A stretch of 64,000 bases of DNA from Henckelia pumila (GCF_033568475.1 NC_133122.1:139879402-139943401); one strand, 5' to 3'. Positions 48,601 through 59,843 are shown, counted from the stretch's first letter. Notes: a model not told the origin generated them from the letters alone. Numbers and translations: made by a program.

Positions 48601-49146
48601 AGGAGAGAGTGATTTCATATACGAAATCCGGTTTCCTAACTTCAATCATCAATCCCTCATACAAAAAGAGGGATGGACTACATGCATGATGTCATCTATT
48701 AGAAGTGCATAAACATAAAAAAAAATAACATATCGACCAAAAAACAACATTGAAATATTGCAGGATCAATCTTGAATTGAGATTTTTATTTTATTTTATT
48801 TTTTTAAAAATTCTATGAAGTGACCGAGTACCGCCACCATAATAATTATGAACCCGCTACTAGCAGGTAGATGGGGATTTCGAATCCACAAATGCAAAAG
48901 ATTAGACTTTTAACGGGAAAAAACAAGGGTTGTCAACCAATCTAGCCCTGAGTTTCCTGCTGCATAGTTAGAGTAAATTCCGCTGTGTAGAGCAGATTCA
49001 ACATGTTCCTAACAAATAGATTAGCCAGTAAACTTTCAAACGCTCAAAGTCAAAGGAATCGAAATGTAAATGAACCCATAACACATACTGGGATGAGATT
49101 GAGCAATCTTGGAGGGCTGAGGGAAAGAGATAAGCCTGCAGTCCAT
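42616..49146 (-). CDS. HDH: Histidinol dehydrogenase, complete gene
   Basis: Fourteen exons on the minus strand: 49146-49089, 48196-48075, 47919-47867, 46341-46269, 46156-46055, 45967-45866, 45757-45686, 45615-45553, 45454-45413, 45192-45133, 45058-44948, 44614-44444, 44077-43987 and 42899-42616. They sum to 1,404 bases, 467 residues, the usual plant length. The first about 25 residues form a plastid transit-type leader. NAD region [11 protein letters not shown] (about 235-245). By family alignment, zinc ligands are Q286, H289, D388 and H447, and catalytic residues E354 and H355; all are present. It makes L-histidine from L-histidinol in plastids. A Copia LTR lies 170 bp upstream on the same strand. 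Intron 3 (1.5 kb) holds an inserted fold-back sequence, and intron 9 holds decayed copies of exon 10. Confidence 0.96.
45279..45352 (-). repeat. Decayed tandem copies of HDH exon 10 in the preceding intron
   Basis: Between exons 9 and 10, 45307-45352 repeats the body of exon 10 (45192-45133), reading [14 protein letters not shown] on the minus strand. 45279-45305 repeats its acceptor and first codons (GTAGGTTGAGAAG). The copies differ at several bases and have no clean splice sites of their own on both sides. Together with the real exon they look like a local tandem multiplication. Confidence 0.8.
47259..47683. repeat. Imperfect fold-back in HDH intron 3
   Basis: CCAAATTAAAAGCCCAATTCT near 47260 pairs with the reverse of AAGAATGGGCTTTTAATTGGG near 47662-47682, and the similarity continues inward (CTAATTCCCAAATC). 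The intron is far longer than its neighbours. This looks like an inserted MITE or fold-back element, but target duplications are not clear. Confidence 0.45.
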
Positions 49147-49316
49147 TATCAACCACCTTCAACGCGATTAATCAAGTTACTGCTGATAAATTGAAACGAG
49201 GATAATCAAACTTTCCCTAGGGTATTAGCCTGAAGGCAACTGAAGAGGAGTAGGCCTAGAGGGCCACCACCGGAAAACAAAAACAAAATAAACAAAAAAA
49301 GAAAGAAAATATTATT

Positions 49317-49605
49317 TGTTGTGAAAAAGTAAAAATTTACGGTAAAAAGTAAATACTTCAAAACTCAAAATATATCACACTTTACATTTTATAATATTTT
49401 TCTCTCAACACAATTGTATTTTTCATCACAAATGAAGACCTATTTATAGATCCATATTTGATATTAGTCCAAAAATAAATACATCATCATCTACATCATC
49501 GCACACTAATTTTCCACATTTTACAACTCAATATTCAACATTCAACATTCAATATTCAATATTCAACATAATAATAATAATAATAATAATAATATATTTT
49601 CAACA
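49317..49605 (-). mobile_element. Copia LTR immediately upstream of HDH
   Basis: 289 bp on the HDH strand, TGTTGAAAATAT...TTCACAACA. It is preceded on that strand by the purine tract AAGGGGGAG and CACAAG, so it is a 3' LTR, but the sequence beyond (49619 onward) is not the Copia 3' region seen at 33832. The body of the element has been lost or separated. It ends 170 bases before the HDH start codon. Confidence 0.82.
49440..49449 (-). promoter_or_regulatory. TATA box in the LTR upstream of HDH
   Basis: CTATAAATAG on the minus strand, 294 bases upstream of the HDH ATG. No equally good TATA is seen between it and the ATG. It would be the LTR's own promoter and could start HDH transcripts. Confidence 0.5.
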
Positions 49606-49618
49606 CTCCCCCTTGTGA

Positions 49619-51590
49619 ATGTCTTGTAGAAAATTAATGAGCATTTTATGTTTCACTTCAGGACTGTCTAATTCCGTTTGGTAGCCTTGATTAGGCTATG
49701 ATAACGTTTCTATCCCTTCGCACTAGAAAAGAATAATCCCATTGCTCCAACCTATTTCTCCATCGCGGACTCAGATGTGTTCTTGAAGAAGATATGACAC
49801 TATTCCCCCTCCGTTTCTAACAACCTGCGTGTAAAATAGCTTTTGAAATATGGATTTAAATCCGTCCTGATTCCATATCTGTGTCACTGGTTCGATGAGC
49901 TAGGTTTGGATACTAACTCTGTTCATATTATTAACATGTGGACACCATCGAATGCAGTGGGTTGAATGTTTCACCATTTGAATCAACATAGACAATGGAT
50001 CTGCCCTTTTCATTCCGATTTTGATGAATAAATTTTTTAATAATTAGGAAGGTGAATTGGTTAAATTTATTTCACGATAGTACGAAATATGCTCTAAAAA
50101 TAATGGTTCACAATCACAGTTCTTCGAAAACAAGGGAAAATACCTACCAGTACTTGAAGAATAGATCTGTTACCTATGTTTGGAGATGGATTATTCTTCA
50201 CGACCCAGATTTCATATTTGCGTACAATGAATTCTTCTTCCCAGTCTCGGAGCTTTCATTTTCTGAGACTGAAGAAGTAAGGGCAAATATAGATATGGTT
50301 TTTTTTTATTCATGGACATGAATGTTGACAAGTCAAGAAAGGTAAAATTGTCAAAAAAATTTGGCACACACTTTAATCACCTCAACAAAAAATACTATCT
50401 AAAAACTAATAAATTTATCCGCATTAAAACTTATCATTTATTTTATACTTATGGTATCTTGGATAATGGATGATAAATATAATTAGTCCACCTCTATCTC
50501 ATGTTTGGTACAAATATAAGAAAAATCTACTAAACTAAGGGGCCCGGTAAAAAGTATGATTACCGTGGAAAAACCATCCCACCTTTTTAGCTGTGACAAT
50601 TTTGACAATACAAGGATAATGGTACCAATTTTCATATTTACCCCATCCAAAATTTTGTAAACATTATATTATCGTGATGAAAATAAGTTGTTATAAGTTT
50701 TATTTTACTTTCGATTCAAGTAATTTTTTTTTATCTTTTTATTTTATATATTTGAATTAAATTAATTTAATAAAATTGATTCTGTAAATATTTTTTCAAT
50801 GATGTTATAAATATTTATTAATCTATAGATATATCTTTTAAATAATAATAAATATGGGCAATTTATGATAAATATAAAATTGTTATTACTTAATAATTAG
50901 TAATGGACAATTTATGATTAATTAACAATTAATAATGTTCAAACCTTTATTTAACGTTAAAATTAATATTCAGATTATTATTACTATTTCCTAGTAAAGG
51001 CATATTTATGCTATTATTAAATCTAATGATTTTATATAATTTAATTAATATTTTAGTTATTTTTTAGTTTGAAAATAGTGAAAATGTAATCATTAATATA
51101 ATAATGAATAAATATAATTTATAAAATAACGAATTTAATAATTAATTTTATTACTCTTCACCATATTTTAATTATCATTAATTATTAATATATTAATTAT
51201 TTAACAGTAATATTTTAATTATTACGAATTATAATTTAATATTAATATTAAAATTATTTATTAATATTTTAATTATCAAAATAAATTCATATTTATATTA
51301 TTCGTAAAATTCATATTTTAGTTATTTTTTGTGGTTTGAATTTAAAATTAATGAAAATTTAATAATTAATATATTATTTAATTTTTATTCATAATGATAA
51401 GGATAAAAAAAGTAATTTTTCAATTTATCATTATTTCAATCCTAATATTAATCATCCAAATCAAACATATCATTATTTATTTCAATCATATCCAATTCAT
51501 TCAATAATCCCAATATACTTTATCCATACATTATCATATCTATTGAATCAAACAGAGCTTTACCATATATATATATAGACTATACAGTTA
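49619..51590. other. Very AT-rich stretch without a supported gene
   Basis: 50650-51430 is almost pure A/T. The outer parts (about 50460-50640 and 51430-51560) contain GGTACAAATATAAG and GATTCAATAGATATGATAATG-like motifs that could be remains of a MITE. An 89-codon open frame at 50052-50321 is unrecognised. The last five bases (AGTTA) are the target duplication of the next element. Confidence 0.4.
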
Positions 51591-51822
51591 TATTACGAAA
51601 TATTCACTATTGATTTGTATTATATTTGTATTCCTAAATTAGTGTATGTCAAATCCCATAAAAGAAGGATCACGACAATATAGCCTTAAATTTAGTCTAC
51701 CATATATATTATTTCTTTATGTATATATTGCATACTGTAATGAACGAAATAGATAACTTCTGCTGCATACTTTGTCAAACATTTATTGCTTGCCCATTTA
51801 TTTCTTTTGTCCATATTCAAGA
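51591..51822 (+). repeat. 5' LTR, 232 bp, atypical ends
   Basis: Starts TATTACGAAATATTC and ends CATATTCAAGA. Identical to 56380-56611 but for one base seen. Confidence 0.93.
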
Positions 51823-51835
51823 TGGTATCAGAGCC
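51823..51835 (+). other. Primer-binding site (initiator Met tRNA)
   Basis: TGGTATCAGAGCC follows the LTR with no spacer. Confidence 0.9.
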
Positions 51836-51899
51836 ACGTCCTGGTGTCTGATATTAATCGTTTTCGAAAGCTTTTGTCCACCACTATACTGCAATTACA

Positions 51900-54800
51900 A
51901 TGGCAGATGAAAGTCAGAAATCACCATCACATACAAAACTTCCCAGACATTTAAACACCGACTCTACGGTGGATCTTTCAAACCCATACGTAGTCCATCA
52001 TTCAGATCAACCTGGACACATCCTTGTTCCAACGAAACTGAATGGCTCCAATTACCCATCATGGAGCAAATCTATGATTCATGCTCTTACAGCCAAGAAT
52101 AAAATTGGTTTTATTGATGGATCTATTGAGTCACCTTCTGAAACAGAGAATCCTAAGGAATTTGCACTTTGGAACCAATGCAACAGCATGATTTTATCTT
52201 GGTTCACGCACTCGGTCGAACCCGATCTAGCCAAAGGAGTCATTCATGCTAAAACAGCTCGTCAAGTATGGGAAGATTTCAAGGACCAATTCTCTCAAAA
52301 AAATGCACCAGCAATTTATCAGATTCAAAAATCTCTTGCCTCTCTTTCACAAGGCACAATAACAGTTTCAGCTTACTTTACAAAACTCAAGAGTCTATGG
52401 GATGAATTAGACACATATCGGCCAATTTCTGCTTGCAACCAGGCGAAGGCACACATCGAACAAAGGGAGGAGGATCGGATGATGCAGTTTCTCATGGGGT
52501 TAAATGACACTTACAGTAGTGTTCGTAGCAATATCCTCATGATAACCCCACTGCCGAATGTTCGCCAGGCCTACTCATTGGTCATTCAAGATGAGGTACA
52601 AAGGGAAGTAACTTCAGAAACAACCGAGAACTTTTCTATCGCAGCTGCAGTTCGGAACAATTCAAACAACTTCTCAAATAAATCAAAAGGCAAGTACTGT
52701 GAACATTGTGATAGAGACGGCCACACAATTGAAAATTGTCGCACTCTTAAGTTTTATTGCACGCACTGTGATAAAGGCGGGCATACAGAGGATAGATGCA
52801 AATACAAAAATGGTACATGGACACCCAACATCGTGGGAAATAGACAAGGTCAACCACAACAACGACGTGGACCTCGAAAGCACACTTTTCCTACTGCCAA
52901 TGCAACAGGTTATCCTCCATCTACGCAAGGAGTACAAAGTGACAGTAGCAAAACCAGTCAAAGTACCGACCCAGCCTATATCTTACAAGGATTTTCAACC
53001 GAGCAGCTCCAGCAACTCTCACGAGCATTATCTACTATGAACCCAGACCGCAATATCGGTAATAAAGATTCTTATGCGAATGCAACAGGTCTGGCTCCTT
53101 TTCTTAATACTTCAATTAATTCTACTTTCACTAAACCATGGATTTTGGATAGTGGTGCCACTGATCATATCACCTCCGATTCTTCACTCTTCGCTACAAC
53201 ACAACCAACACAAGTACCAGTTGTTAACCTACCAACGGGATCCACAGCTTCTATCACTTCGACTGGAACTATAGCTTTAAATCCTGATATCACCTTAGAT
53301 GATGTTCTGTGTGTTCCTAGTTTTCACTTAAATTTAATTTTTATTGCTAAGCTTACTACTGCTCTGAACTGCTGTGCCATCTTTTTCCCTAAGTTTTGTG
53401 TTTTACAGGACTTGGCTACGGGGAAGATGATTGGCTCGAGTAAACAACATGGTGGTCTCTATTACATGCCTCCTCTACAAATAACACCATCATGTAACTA
53501 CACTTCACACCCTTCTAGCCTTTGGCACATGCGTCTTGGGCACCCATCACCATTTCGTCTTAAATTAGCTTCTTCATTGTTATCTACAAATAATATCTCT
53601 TATGATAATAAATGCACTGTTTGTCCTATGGCAAAGCAAACAAGACTTCCATTCCCATTAAGTACTATATCAACTCAAGCTCCATTTGATTTATTGCATT
53701 GTGATATATGGGGTCCTCACAAAGTTCCCACACACTCAAGAGCACGATTCTTTCTTACAATTGTAGATGATTTTACAAGATGCACATGGATATTTCTTAT
53801 GCAAAACAAATCTGAAACTCAAAATATTTTGAAATCTTTCATCAATTTTGTTCGCACTCAGTTTCAAGCTTCTGTTAAAGCAATCCGAGTAGATAATGGT
53901 TTTGAATTCTTTTCTTTGAGAAATTTTTTTAAAATTCATGGTATTGAGTATCAACACACTTGTGTCTACACTCCACAACAAAATGGAGTTGTTGAAAGAA
54001 AACATCGTCACATTTTAACTGTAGCACGAGCATTAATTTTTCAATCCCATTTACCTTTACATTTTTGGGGTGAGTGCGTCTTAACTGCTGTCTATCTTAT
54101 TAATAGATTACCATCTCCTTTGCTTTCAAATAAAACACCTTTTGAAACTCTTTATAATCGTCCTCCATTTCTAGATCACCTTAAAGTTTTTGGTTGTCTT
54201 AGCTATGCAACCGTTGTACACCCTATTCAAAAATTTGAACCTCGTGCAAAACGTTGTATTTTCATTGAGTATCCGACTGGACAAAAGGGATACAAATTAT
54301 ATGACATGGAAACAAAGAAAATTTTTGTCAGTCGTGATGTCAAGTTTCATGAAACTACTTTTCCTTTTCTTAGACCAACCTCATCAGATTCTGATCCTGT
54401 GATACCAAACTTTATATTTGAGCCTTCAACAACATGGCCAAAACCCACCGAAACAACCCATACACATGAACCTATCACTCCTACCGTACCTAACAGCACA
54501 AACCTACCTCCTACAACCACAGTACTTTCAGACACAACGAATATCTCTTCTGAATCTTCTCCTACCTCTATTCCACTGGACAAACCCACAATTTCAGACA
54601 CATCAAACATTAATTTTGAACAATCTACCACATCCAATCCACCCATAAGGCAGTCAACAAGACCCAAGCAAACCCCAGCATGGCATAGAGATTTTTTCAT
54701 GTCGTCTCAAGCACATCAATCTGCCTCACCACCAAGTCCTAACGGAGGTACTCGATATCCACTCTCTCATTTTCTTTCCTACTCACGTTTGTCATCTTTG

Positions 54801-56372
54801 CATTCTACATTTCTAGCCACTATTATCAATCATGTCGAACCCAAAACTTACGATCAAGCTGTTCTTAATCCACATTGGCGACACGCTATGCAAACCGAAT
54901 TAGAAGCTTTAAAACTTAATAACACTTGGACCCTAGTATCTTTGCCCGATGGGCATAAACCAATCGGTTGTAAATGGGTTTATAAAATAAAATTCAATGC
55001 TGATGGAACCATTGAACGTTATAAAGCTCGTCTTGTTGCTAAGGGGTACAATCAAATTGAAGGAATCGACTATCAAGAGACATTTTCACCCACAGCAAAA
55101 CTTACGACACTTCGATGTCTTCTCACTGTTGCTGTAGCTCGTAACTGGTATATCCACCAGTTGGATGTTCAAAATGCATTTCTCCATGGTGATTTACATG
55201 AAGTTGTTTACATGGAACCTCCACTCGGTCTTCGCCGACAGGGGGAGAACATCGTGTGCCGGCTCAACAAATCTCTTTATGGACTCAAACAAGCCTCAAG
55301 AAACTGGTTTTCCGCATTTTCAAATACCGTTCAAAAGGCTGGATTTCAGCAATCAAAAACTGATTATTCACTTTTCACTAAGACTCAAGGTACATCTTTT
55401 ACAGCAATTCTTATATATGTAGATGATATACTTCTCACAGGTAATGATATACATGAAATGCAACGCCTCAAAGATTTCCTTCTCATACGCTTCCGCATCA
55501 AAGACCTTGGAGACTTGAAGTATTTTCTAGGTATTGAATTCTCTCGCTCAAAAAAAGGTATTTTTATGTCTCAAAGAAAATATGCATTGGATATTTTACA
55601 AGATTCAGGGCTTTTAGGTGTACGTCCTGAAAATTTTCCAATGGAGCAAAATTTAAAACTTACACCCACTGATGGAGACTCTCTACATGATCCAACAAAA
55701 TATAGAAGACTAATTGGTAGATTGATCTATCTAACAGTGACAAGGCCCGACATTGTTTACTCTGTTCGCACTTTGAGCCAATTTATGCAGGAACCTAAAC
55801 TACCTCATTGGAATGCTGCCATTCGAATCCTCAAGTACATCAAAGGTACTCCGGGACAAGGACTATTACTTCCTTCCAATAACAATCTAAAGCTGAAAGC
55901 TTTTTGTGATTCGGATTGGGGAGGTTGTCATACTACAAGAAGATCAGTTACAGGATTTTGTATTTTTCTTGGTAATTCTATTATATCATGGAAATCTAAA
56001 AAGCAAGCCATCGTTTCCAGATCATCGGCAGAAGCCGAATATCGAGCCATGGCTAACACAACTTTGGAGTTAACTTGGTTGCGCTATATACTACATGACT
56101 TAAAGGTAGATCAAGCAACTCCTACACCACTGTTCTGCGACAATCAGGCAGCTTTATACATTGCAGCGAATCCAGTTTTTCATGAGCGAACTAAGCACAT
56201 TGAAATTGACTGTCATATCGTACGAGAAAAAATGCAAGCTGGAATGATTGCTCCATCTTTTGTGCCTTCACACTTGCAATTAGCTGATGTATTTACAAAA
56301 GCGTTAGGAAGAGAACCGTTTGTGAATTTGCGGAGCAAGTTGGGACTTCACGACATTCATTCTCCAACTTGA
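51900..56372 (+). CDS. Copia GAG-POL polyprotein, 1,490 aa
   Basis: Single open frame from the first good ATG after the primer site. Order: GAG (residues 1 to about 260), two zinc knuckles (CEHCDRDGHTIENC about 265, CTHCDKGGHTEDRC about 288), protease (LDSGATDHI about 416), GAG-pre-integrase (LWHMRLGH ... CTVC), integrase with D,D,E (HCDIWGP about 600, VDNGFEF about 664, QNGVVERKHR about 695), RT (CKWVYKIKFN about 1020, IYVDDILLTG about 1172) and RNase H (FCDSDWGGC about 1335, SSAEAEYRAM, DNQAALYIAANPVFHERTKH). The catalytic residues I can check are intact. The TGA stop overlaps the purine tract. No frameshift is present. Confidence 0.96.
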   Translation: MADESQKSPSHTKLPRHLNTDSTVDLSNPYVVHHSDQPGHILVPTKLNGSNYPSWSKSMIHALTAKNKIGFIDGSIESPSETENPKEFALWNQCNSMILSWFTHSVEPDLAKGVIHAKTARQVWEDFKDQFSQKNAPAIYQIQKSLASLSQGTITVSAYFTKLKSLWDELDTYRPISACNQAKAHIEQREEDRMMQFLMGLNDTYSSVRSNILMITPLPNVRQAYSLVIQDEVQREVTSETTENFSIAAAVRNNSNNFSNKSKGKYCEHCDRDGHTIENCRTLKFYCTHCDKGGHTEDRCKYKNGTWTPNIVGNRQGQPQQRRGPRKHTFPTANATGYPPSTQGVQSDSSKTSQSTDPAYILQGFSTEQLQQLSRALSTMNPDRNIGNKDSYANATGLAPFLNTSINSTFTKPWILDSGATDHITSDSSLFATTQPTQVPVVNLPTGSTASITSTGTIALNPDITLDDVLCVPSFHLNLIFIAKLTTALNCCAIFFPKFCVLQDLATGKMIGSSKQHGGLYYMPPLQITPSCNYTSHPSSLWHMRLGHPSPFRLKLASSLLSTNNISYDNKCTVCPMAKQTRLPFPLSTISTQAPFDLLHCDIWGPHKVPTHSRARFFLTIVDDFTRCTWIFLMQNKSETQNILKSFINFVRTQFQASVKAIRVDNGFEFFSLRNFFKIHGIEYQHTCVYTPQQNGVVERKHRHILTVARALIFQSHLPLHFWGECVLTAVYLINRLPSPLLSNKTPFETLYNRPPFLDHLKVFGCLSYATVVHPIQKFEPRAKRCIFIEYPTGQKGYKLYDMETKKIFVSRDVKFHETTFPFLRPTSSDSDPVIPNFIFEPSTTWPKPTETTHTHEPITPTVPNSTNLPPTTTVLSDTTNISSESSPTSIPLDKPTISDTSNINFEQSTTSNPPIRQSTRPKQTPAWHRDFFMSSQAHQSASPPSPNGGTRYPLSHFLSYSRLSSLHSTFLATIINHVEPKTYDQAVLNPHWRHAMQTELEALKLNNTWTLVSLPDGHKPIGCKWVYKIKFNADGTIERYKARLVAKGYNQIEGIDYQETFSPTAKLTTLRCLLTVAVARNWYIHQLDVQNAFLHGDLHEVVYMEPPLGLRRQGENIVCRLNKSLYGLKQASRNWFSAFSNTVQKAGFQQSKTDYSLFTKTQGTSFTAILIYVDDILLTGNDIHEMQRLKDFLLIRFRIKDLGDLKYFLGIEFSRSKKGIFMSQRKYALDILQDSGLLGVRPENFPMEQNLKLTPTDGDSLHDPTKYRRLIGRLIYLTVTRPDIVYSVRTLSQFMQEPKLPHWNAAIRILKYIKGTPGQGLLLPSNNNLKLKAFCDSDWGGCHTTRRSVTGFCIFLGNSIISWKSKKQAIVSRSSAEAEYRAMANTTLELTWLRYILHDLKVDQATPTPLFCDNQAALYIAANPVFHERTKHIEIDCHIVREKMQAGMIAPSFVPSHLQLADVFTKALGREPFVNLRSKLGLHDIHSPT

Positions 56373-56379
56373 GGGGGAG
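56371..56379 (+). other. Polypurine tract overlapping the stop codon
   Basis: GAGGGGGAG directly before the 3' LTR; its first two bases belong to the polyprotein's TGA. Confidence 0.9.
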
Positions 56380-56611
56380 TATTACGAAATATTCACTATT
56401 GATTTGTATTATATTTGTATTCCTAAATTAGTGTATGTCAAATCTCATAAAAGAAGGATCACGACAATATAGCCTTAAATTTAGTCTACCATATATATTA
56501 TTTCTTTATGTATATATTGCATACTGTAATGAACGAAATAGATAACTTCTGCTGCATACTTTGTCAAACATTTATTGCTTGCCCATTTATTTCTTTTGTC
56601 CATATTCAAGA
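56380..56611 (+). repeat. 3' LTR, 232 bp
   Basis: Partner of 51591-51822, followed by the AGTTA target duplication. Confidence 0.93.
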
Positions 56612-57104
56612 AGTTAAACGTCCTAAATCACGTACATTAGGATCGTTGGACCTAACGTAAATATCAATTAAGTCGAAAATTTCCCATATATATTCCCATT
56701 TAGATCTCTTCGGAACTGAAGGTAAAACCCACTCTCTATATAATTAGCGAGAATCACATGTTGGGTACTGTAAGGTATGTGAGTGGACGTACGGAATTCT
56801 TTGCCCAACTCGTGCTGTAATTTGTTGATAATGTTTATGCGTATGCAAGTTTTTAAGAAGAGAAATGCTACTAGCTAGGTGTATGTACGTCTAACATTAC
56901 ATTTTGCACTTAAAATTTCGTATGCTGAGGATGTTTTTGTAATTGAAATGTATACATTAAAATGCACTTCTCTATTTAAATTTATGCTTCATGTCAAGTT
57001 CATAGGAATTTTTCAACATACTAATCTAATACGTATTTTTTTTTATTGTAGTGTGAAAGAACATTTTTGTAGATATATTCAATTGTACAAATTAATCGAG
57101 TAGG

Positions 57105-57290
57105 TTTCGTATTAGACGGTTTCACGAATATTTATCCGTGAGACCGTTCAATCATATCTATATTTAAAATAACAAGTAATGCTTTCGACATAAAAGATTT
57201 TACGTTTTCATGGATGATCTAAATAAAAATTTCGTCTCATAATATTAATTCGTGAGACGACTCATACCGAGTTTCATGTGAATATTTGTG
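57105..57290. repeat. Short fold-back with GTGAGAC motifs
   Basis: Inverted and repeated forms of TCGTGAGACGG/TCCGTGAGACCG/GTGAGACGACTC surround an AT-rich centre. This is a common plant MITE-like pattern. Confidence 0.5.
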
Positions 57291-57829
57291 TTAATCAAAA
57301 TCAAGAAGGACCAAAAATCCGACGATGAATTTGAATTTTACTGGATGGAGTACGAATTACTCTGGTGAAATAGAGTTGGTCTATACTACATCGAGAGTGT
57401 TTCACCCCTAATTCAATACCATTATATCATGTGAGTCTCTTATATTTTTATGAAAATTGATATGTGTGTGGATAATCCAACTATATGGTCTTTTTATTTG
57501 TCGTTGATCATCACAAATTATTTAATCCACCAAATTTAATTTTTTTAGTAGTATAGTTCAATTATATATCACACACATATATATATATATTCTGAAAATT
57601 GAAATGTGATGTGGTTTGGATGTATACACAAATCAAATCTTACATTTTCTACCCGAACTGGATATTTTGGAAGTCAGGTTGATGTCAGTAGTTTTTTTGC
57701 TGTTCGATTGGGTATCGGATATGTGATGTATTTATTAATTTTTTGTAAAGCAATATAGTAAGGGCCTATACAATTAAAGCCCCCAGTTATGTGCATTCGA
57801 TTAGGATAAAATAAATAGGGTTGCAAACG

Positions 57830-58170
57830 AATTGAATCGAGTCGAATAATGATAAAATTTTAAGGCTTGAATTCGTCTCGATATAGGCATATTCGAGTTC
57901 GAGCTCGATTCGAAGTTCGATAATTTCAAATATTTTAGCTCGAGCTCGACTCGAAATGAAGTTCGAGTTCGGCTCGAAATATTCGAACTTATTCGTGAAT
58001 TATTGCTCGAATATTATGGTTCGAAAAGCACAAAATGTTCGAAATGTATATATATTTATATATAATTATATTATATTAATTAAATATTAAGACTCGCGCA
58101 CTATTCGTGAACAATCGAACAAAATAAATTTAGCTCGAGTTCAACTCAAAAAAAAAATTCGAACATATTC
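57830..58170. repeat. TTCGAGCTCGA-rich repeat block
   Basis: Many variants of GAGTTCGAGCTCGA, CTCGACTCGAAAT and ATTCGAA, starting after GGGTTGCAAACGAATTGAATCGAG. The composition resembles plant hAT-type non-autonomous elements. Confidence 0.5.
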
Positions 58171-58817
58171 AAATTTAACTCAAATTTGATAAATTCAAAA
58201 TACAAATTAAATATTTATCAGATTGACTCGCTTGCACCAAGGATACATTGCCATTTTCCCAATTCCCATCTCTTTTATTCATTTTTTCTTTGGCTTCAAA
58301 AACACTCCCGTCGGCTAGGTCTTCCCCTTTCTTCCACACGGGCCACGGCTGGACTCCTATACCTGGTGGCCGGTCGGACAGTTATTGACCTAGTCCAGCA
58401 CTCTGGACTCTCTTACACTCGACCTCTCGCGAAGTACAAATCCTTATGCAAATCGGTTTTCTATTTCTTTCTCTAGATTTATTGGGTTATAAATTATAAT
58501 TACTTTATTATTTGTTGTGTTTATTTAGTGATAATGTTAATTTTTAAGCAATTTGTTAGGAGTAATCGGGTAAGTCCAAGAAGAAAGGTAGAATCAGTGG
58601 ACAATTTACGGATGGTATCACCATTTCCATTTGAATCATTTTTGCGGCTTATGAGTTATGATTTTTTTGTGGAATGTGGAGAAAAATAGAAAAGGTTTTT
58701 TTATTTTTTAAAAAAAAGATAAAGGAAAAAGACAGATTCAATTTTCGGGTACCCGAAACTACACGAAAATGTAAGTACCGGTCGTGTTCGGGTAGTGAAA
58801 TTTGTTACCCGACATAT

Positions 58818-58900
58818 CGGGTACCCGGCCAGAACTATCCGAACTCGGGTACCCGGCCAGAACTATCCGAACTCGGGTACCCGGCCAGAACTATAAGAAC
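58818..58900. repeat. Three 28-bp tandem units
   Basis: CGGGTACCCGGCCAGAACTA plus TCCGAACT, units at 58818, 58846 and 58874 (last one diverges after ACTA). The block ends in ACCCGACCCGACACCCACCCC, again hAT/MITE-like. Confidence 0.9.
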
Positions 58901-58983
58901 ACGATGCTACCCGACCCGACACCCACCCCTAGTTTAGAGTTAGTTTCTGCTTTAGTTGAATGAAGAGGTCTAAGAAGTTATTC

Positions 58984-59027
58984 TAGTGAAAGAGATCGAG
59001 CTCGTTAGTGAAAGAGATCGAGCTCGT
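58984..59027. repeat. 22-bp perfect tandem duplication
   Basis: TAGTGAAAGAGATCGAGCTC plus GT, twice in a row. Confidence 0.95.
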
Positions 59028-59843
59028 GCTATGTTTAAGTATTTTACTGTTTATGTTTCATGTGGATTTACAGTATTTTTCAGCATTGCTGTTCTTCATG
59101 AACTGAAATTCCATACTGTGGTTTTTGGTTTGGCAGTCGAGTATCTGCATTCTTGCTCTAGGGAAAAATAAATGTCTTTTCTTGACAGTCTTGAAGCTGC
59201 TTGAAGAGATACAGATGTTTGAAAGGATGGGATTTGCGAATGACTTGTATTTCTAGATTTTATCACATTGAAGAATGCGAATAAGGAAGCTCCAGGGTTC
59301 CCTTATTTTTAGCTTAGCTCCTAATTCCTAGTTCCTACCCAACCCTCGTCAGGAATTGAAGCAATAAACCATGAATAAGGAATTTGATACGGTTCTCTGA
59401 TGCATAATATTTATATTCCAAATGTTTGTGTTATGAAACCAGTCCCAAGGGTTCCCTTGTTATGATTCGGTTCTCTGATCAACAATTCAACATAATTATA
59501 CCAGTCCCAAGCACTTGCATTGCATGTAGTTCATAATAACTTATTCGTTCATATAATTTGTAGAACATTTTATTATCAGCGCTATAGGACTAGGACACGT
59601 AAATATGATATATTGATTTTGGCTGAACGGGATGATTTCTCATATTCTATCTCATTATCCATTGTGATATGGTTTTACTCATTCGATCATATGATTGTAC
59701 CCATAAGTTATGATCTAGTCAAAAGATTGATCATTTTTTTAAATTTATTTTAATATCATATGGTTTTGCTCATTGTGATATGGTTTTACTATATCATGTA
59801 GAAGAGGAGCTAGTGTTGCGCTGTATCAGATTCAGAAACCCTA

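Larger units (their letters stand above)
48573..49618 (-). repeat. Segment A: HDH 5' region, original position
   Basis: Pairs with 33832-34858. It spans part of intron 1, exon 1, the 5' UTR, a Copia LTR and its purine tract. In this copy exon 2 follows correctly, so it is the functional one. Confidence 0.95.
51591..56611 (+). mobile_element. Copia retrotransposon, structurally complete and possibly autonomous
   Basis: 5,021 bp with 232-bp LTRs that differ at one visible base (CAAATCCCAT or CAAATCTCAT) and a perfect AGTTA target duplication (51586-51590, 56612-56616). The primer-binding site abuts the 5' LTR and the purine tract abuts the 3' LTR. One uninterrupted polyprotein frame fills the interior. 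With this target duplication the LTR ends read TATTACG...TTCAAGA, not TG...CA. Everything needed for movement appears present. Confidence 0.95.
56612..59843. other. Intergenic DNA with MITE-like repeats
   Basis: No gene supported. Contains the fold-back at 57105-57290, the TTCGAGCTCGA block at about 57830-58170, GGGTACCC tandem units at 58818-58900 and a 22-bp duplication at 58984-59027. The open frame at 58186-58476 lies among these repeats and is unrecognised. The last 500 bases should include the mtSSB promoter. Confidence 0.5.

Noticed and set aside
54347..54700. 117-codon frame opposite the Copia polyprotein
   Set aside because: Shadow of the low-complexity Pro/Thr/Ser linker between integrase and RT.
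58818..58900. CRISPR-like regular repeat
   Set aside because: Three head-to-tail 28-bp units with no spacers. It is a simple tandem repeat in a plant MITE-like context.
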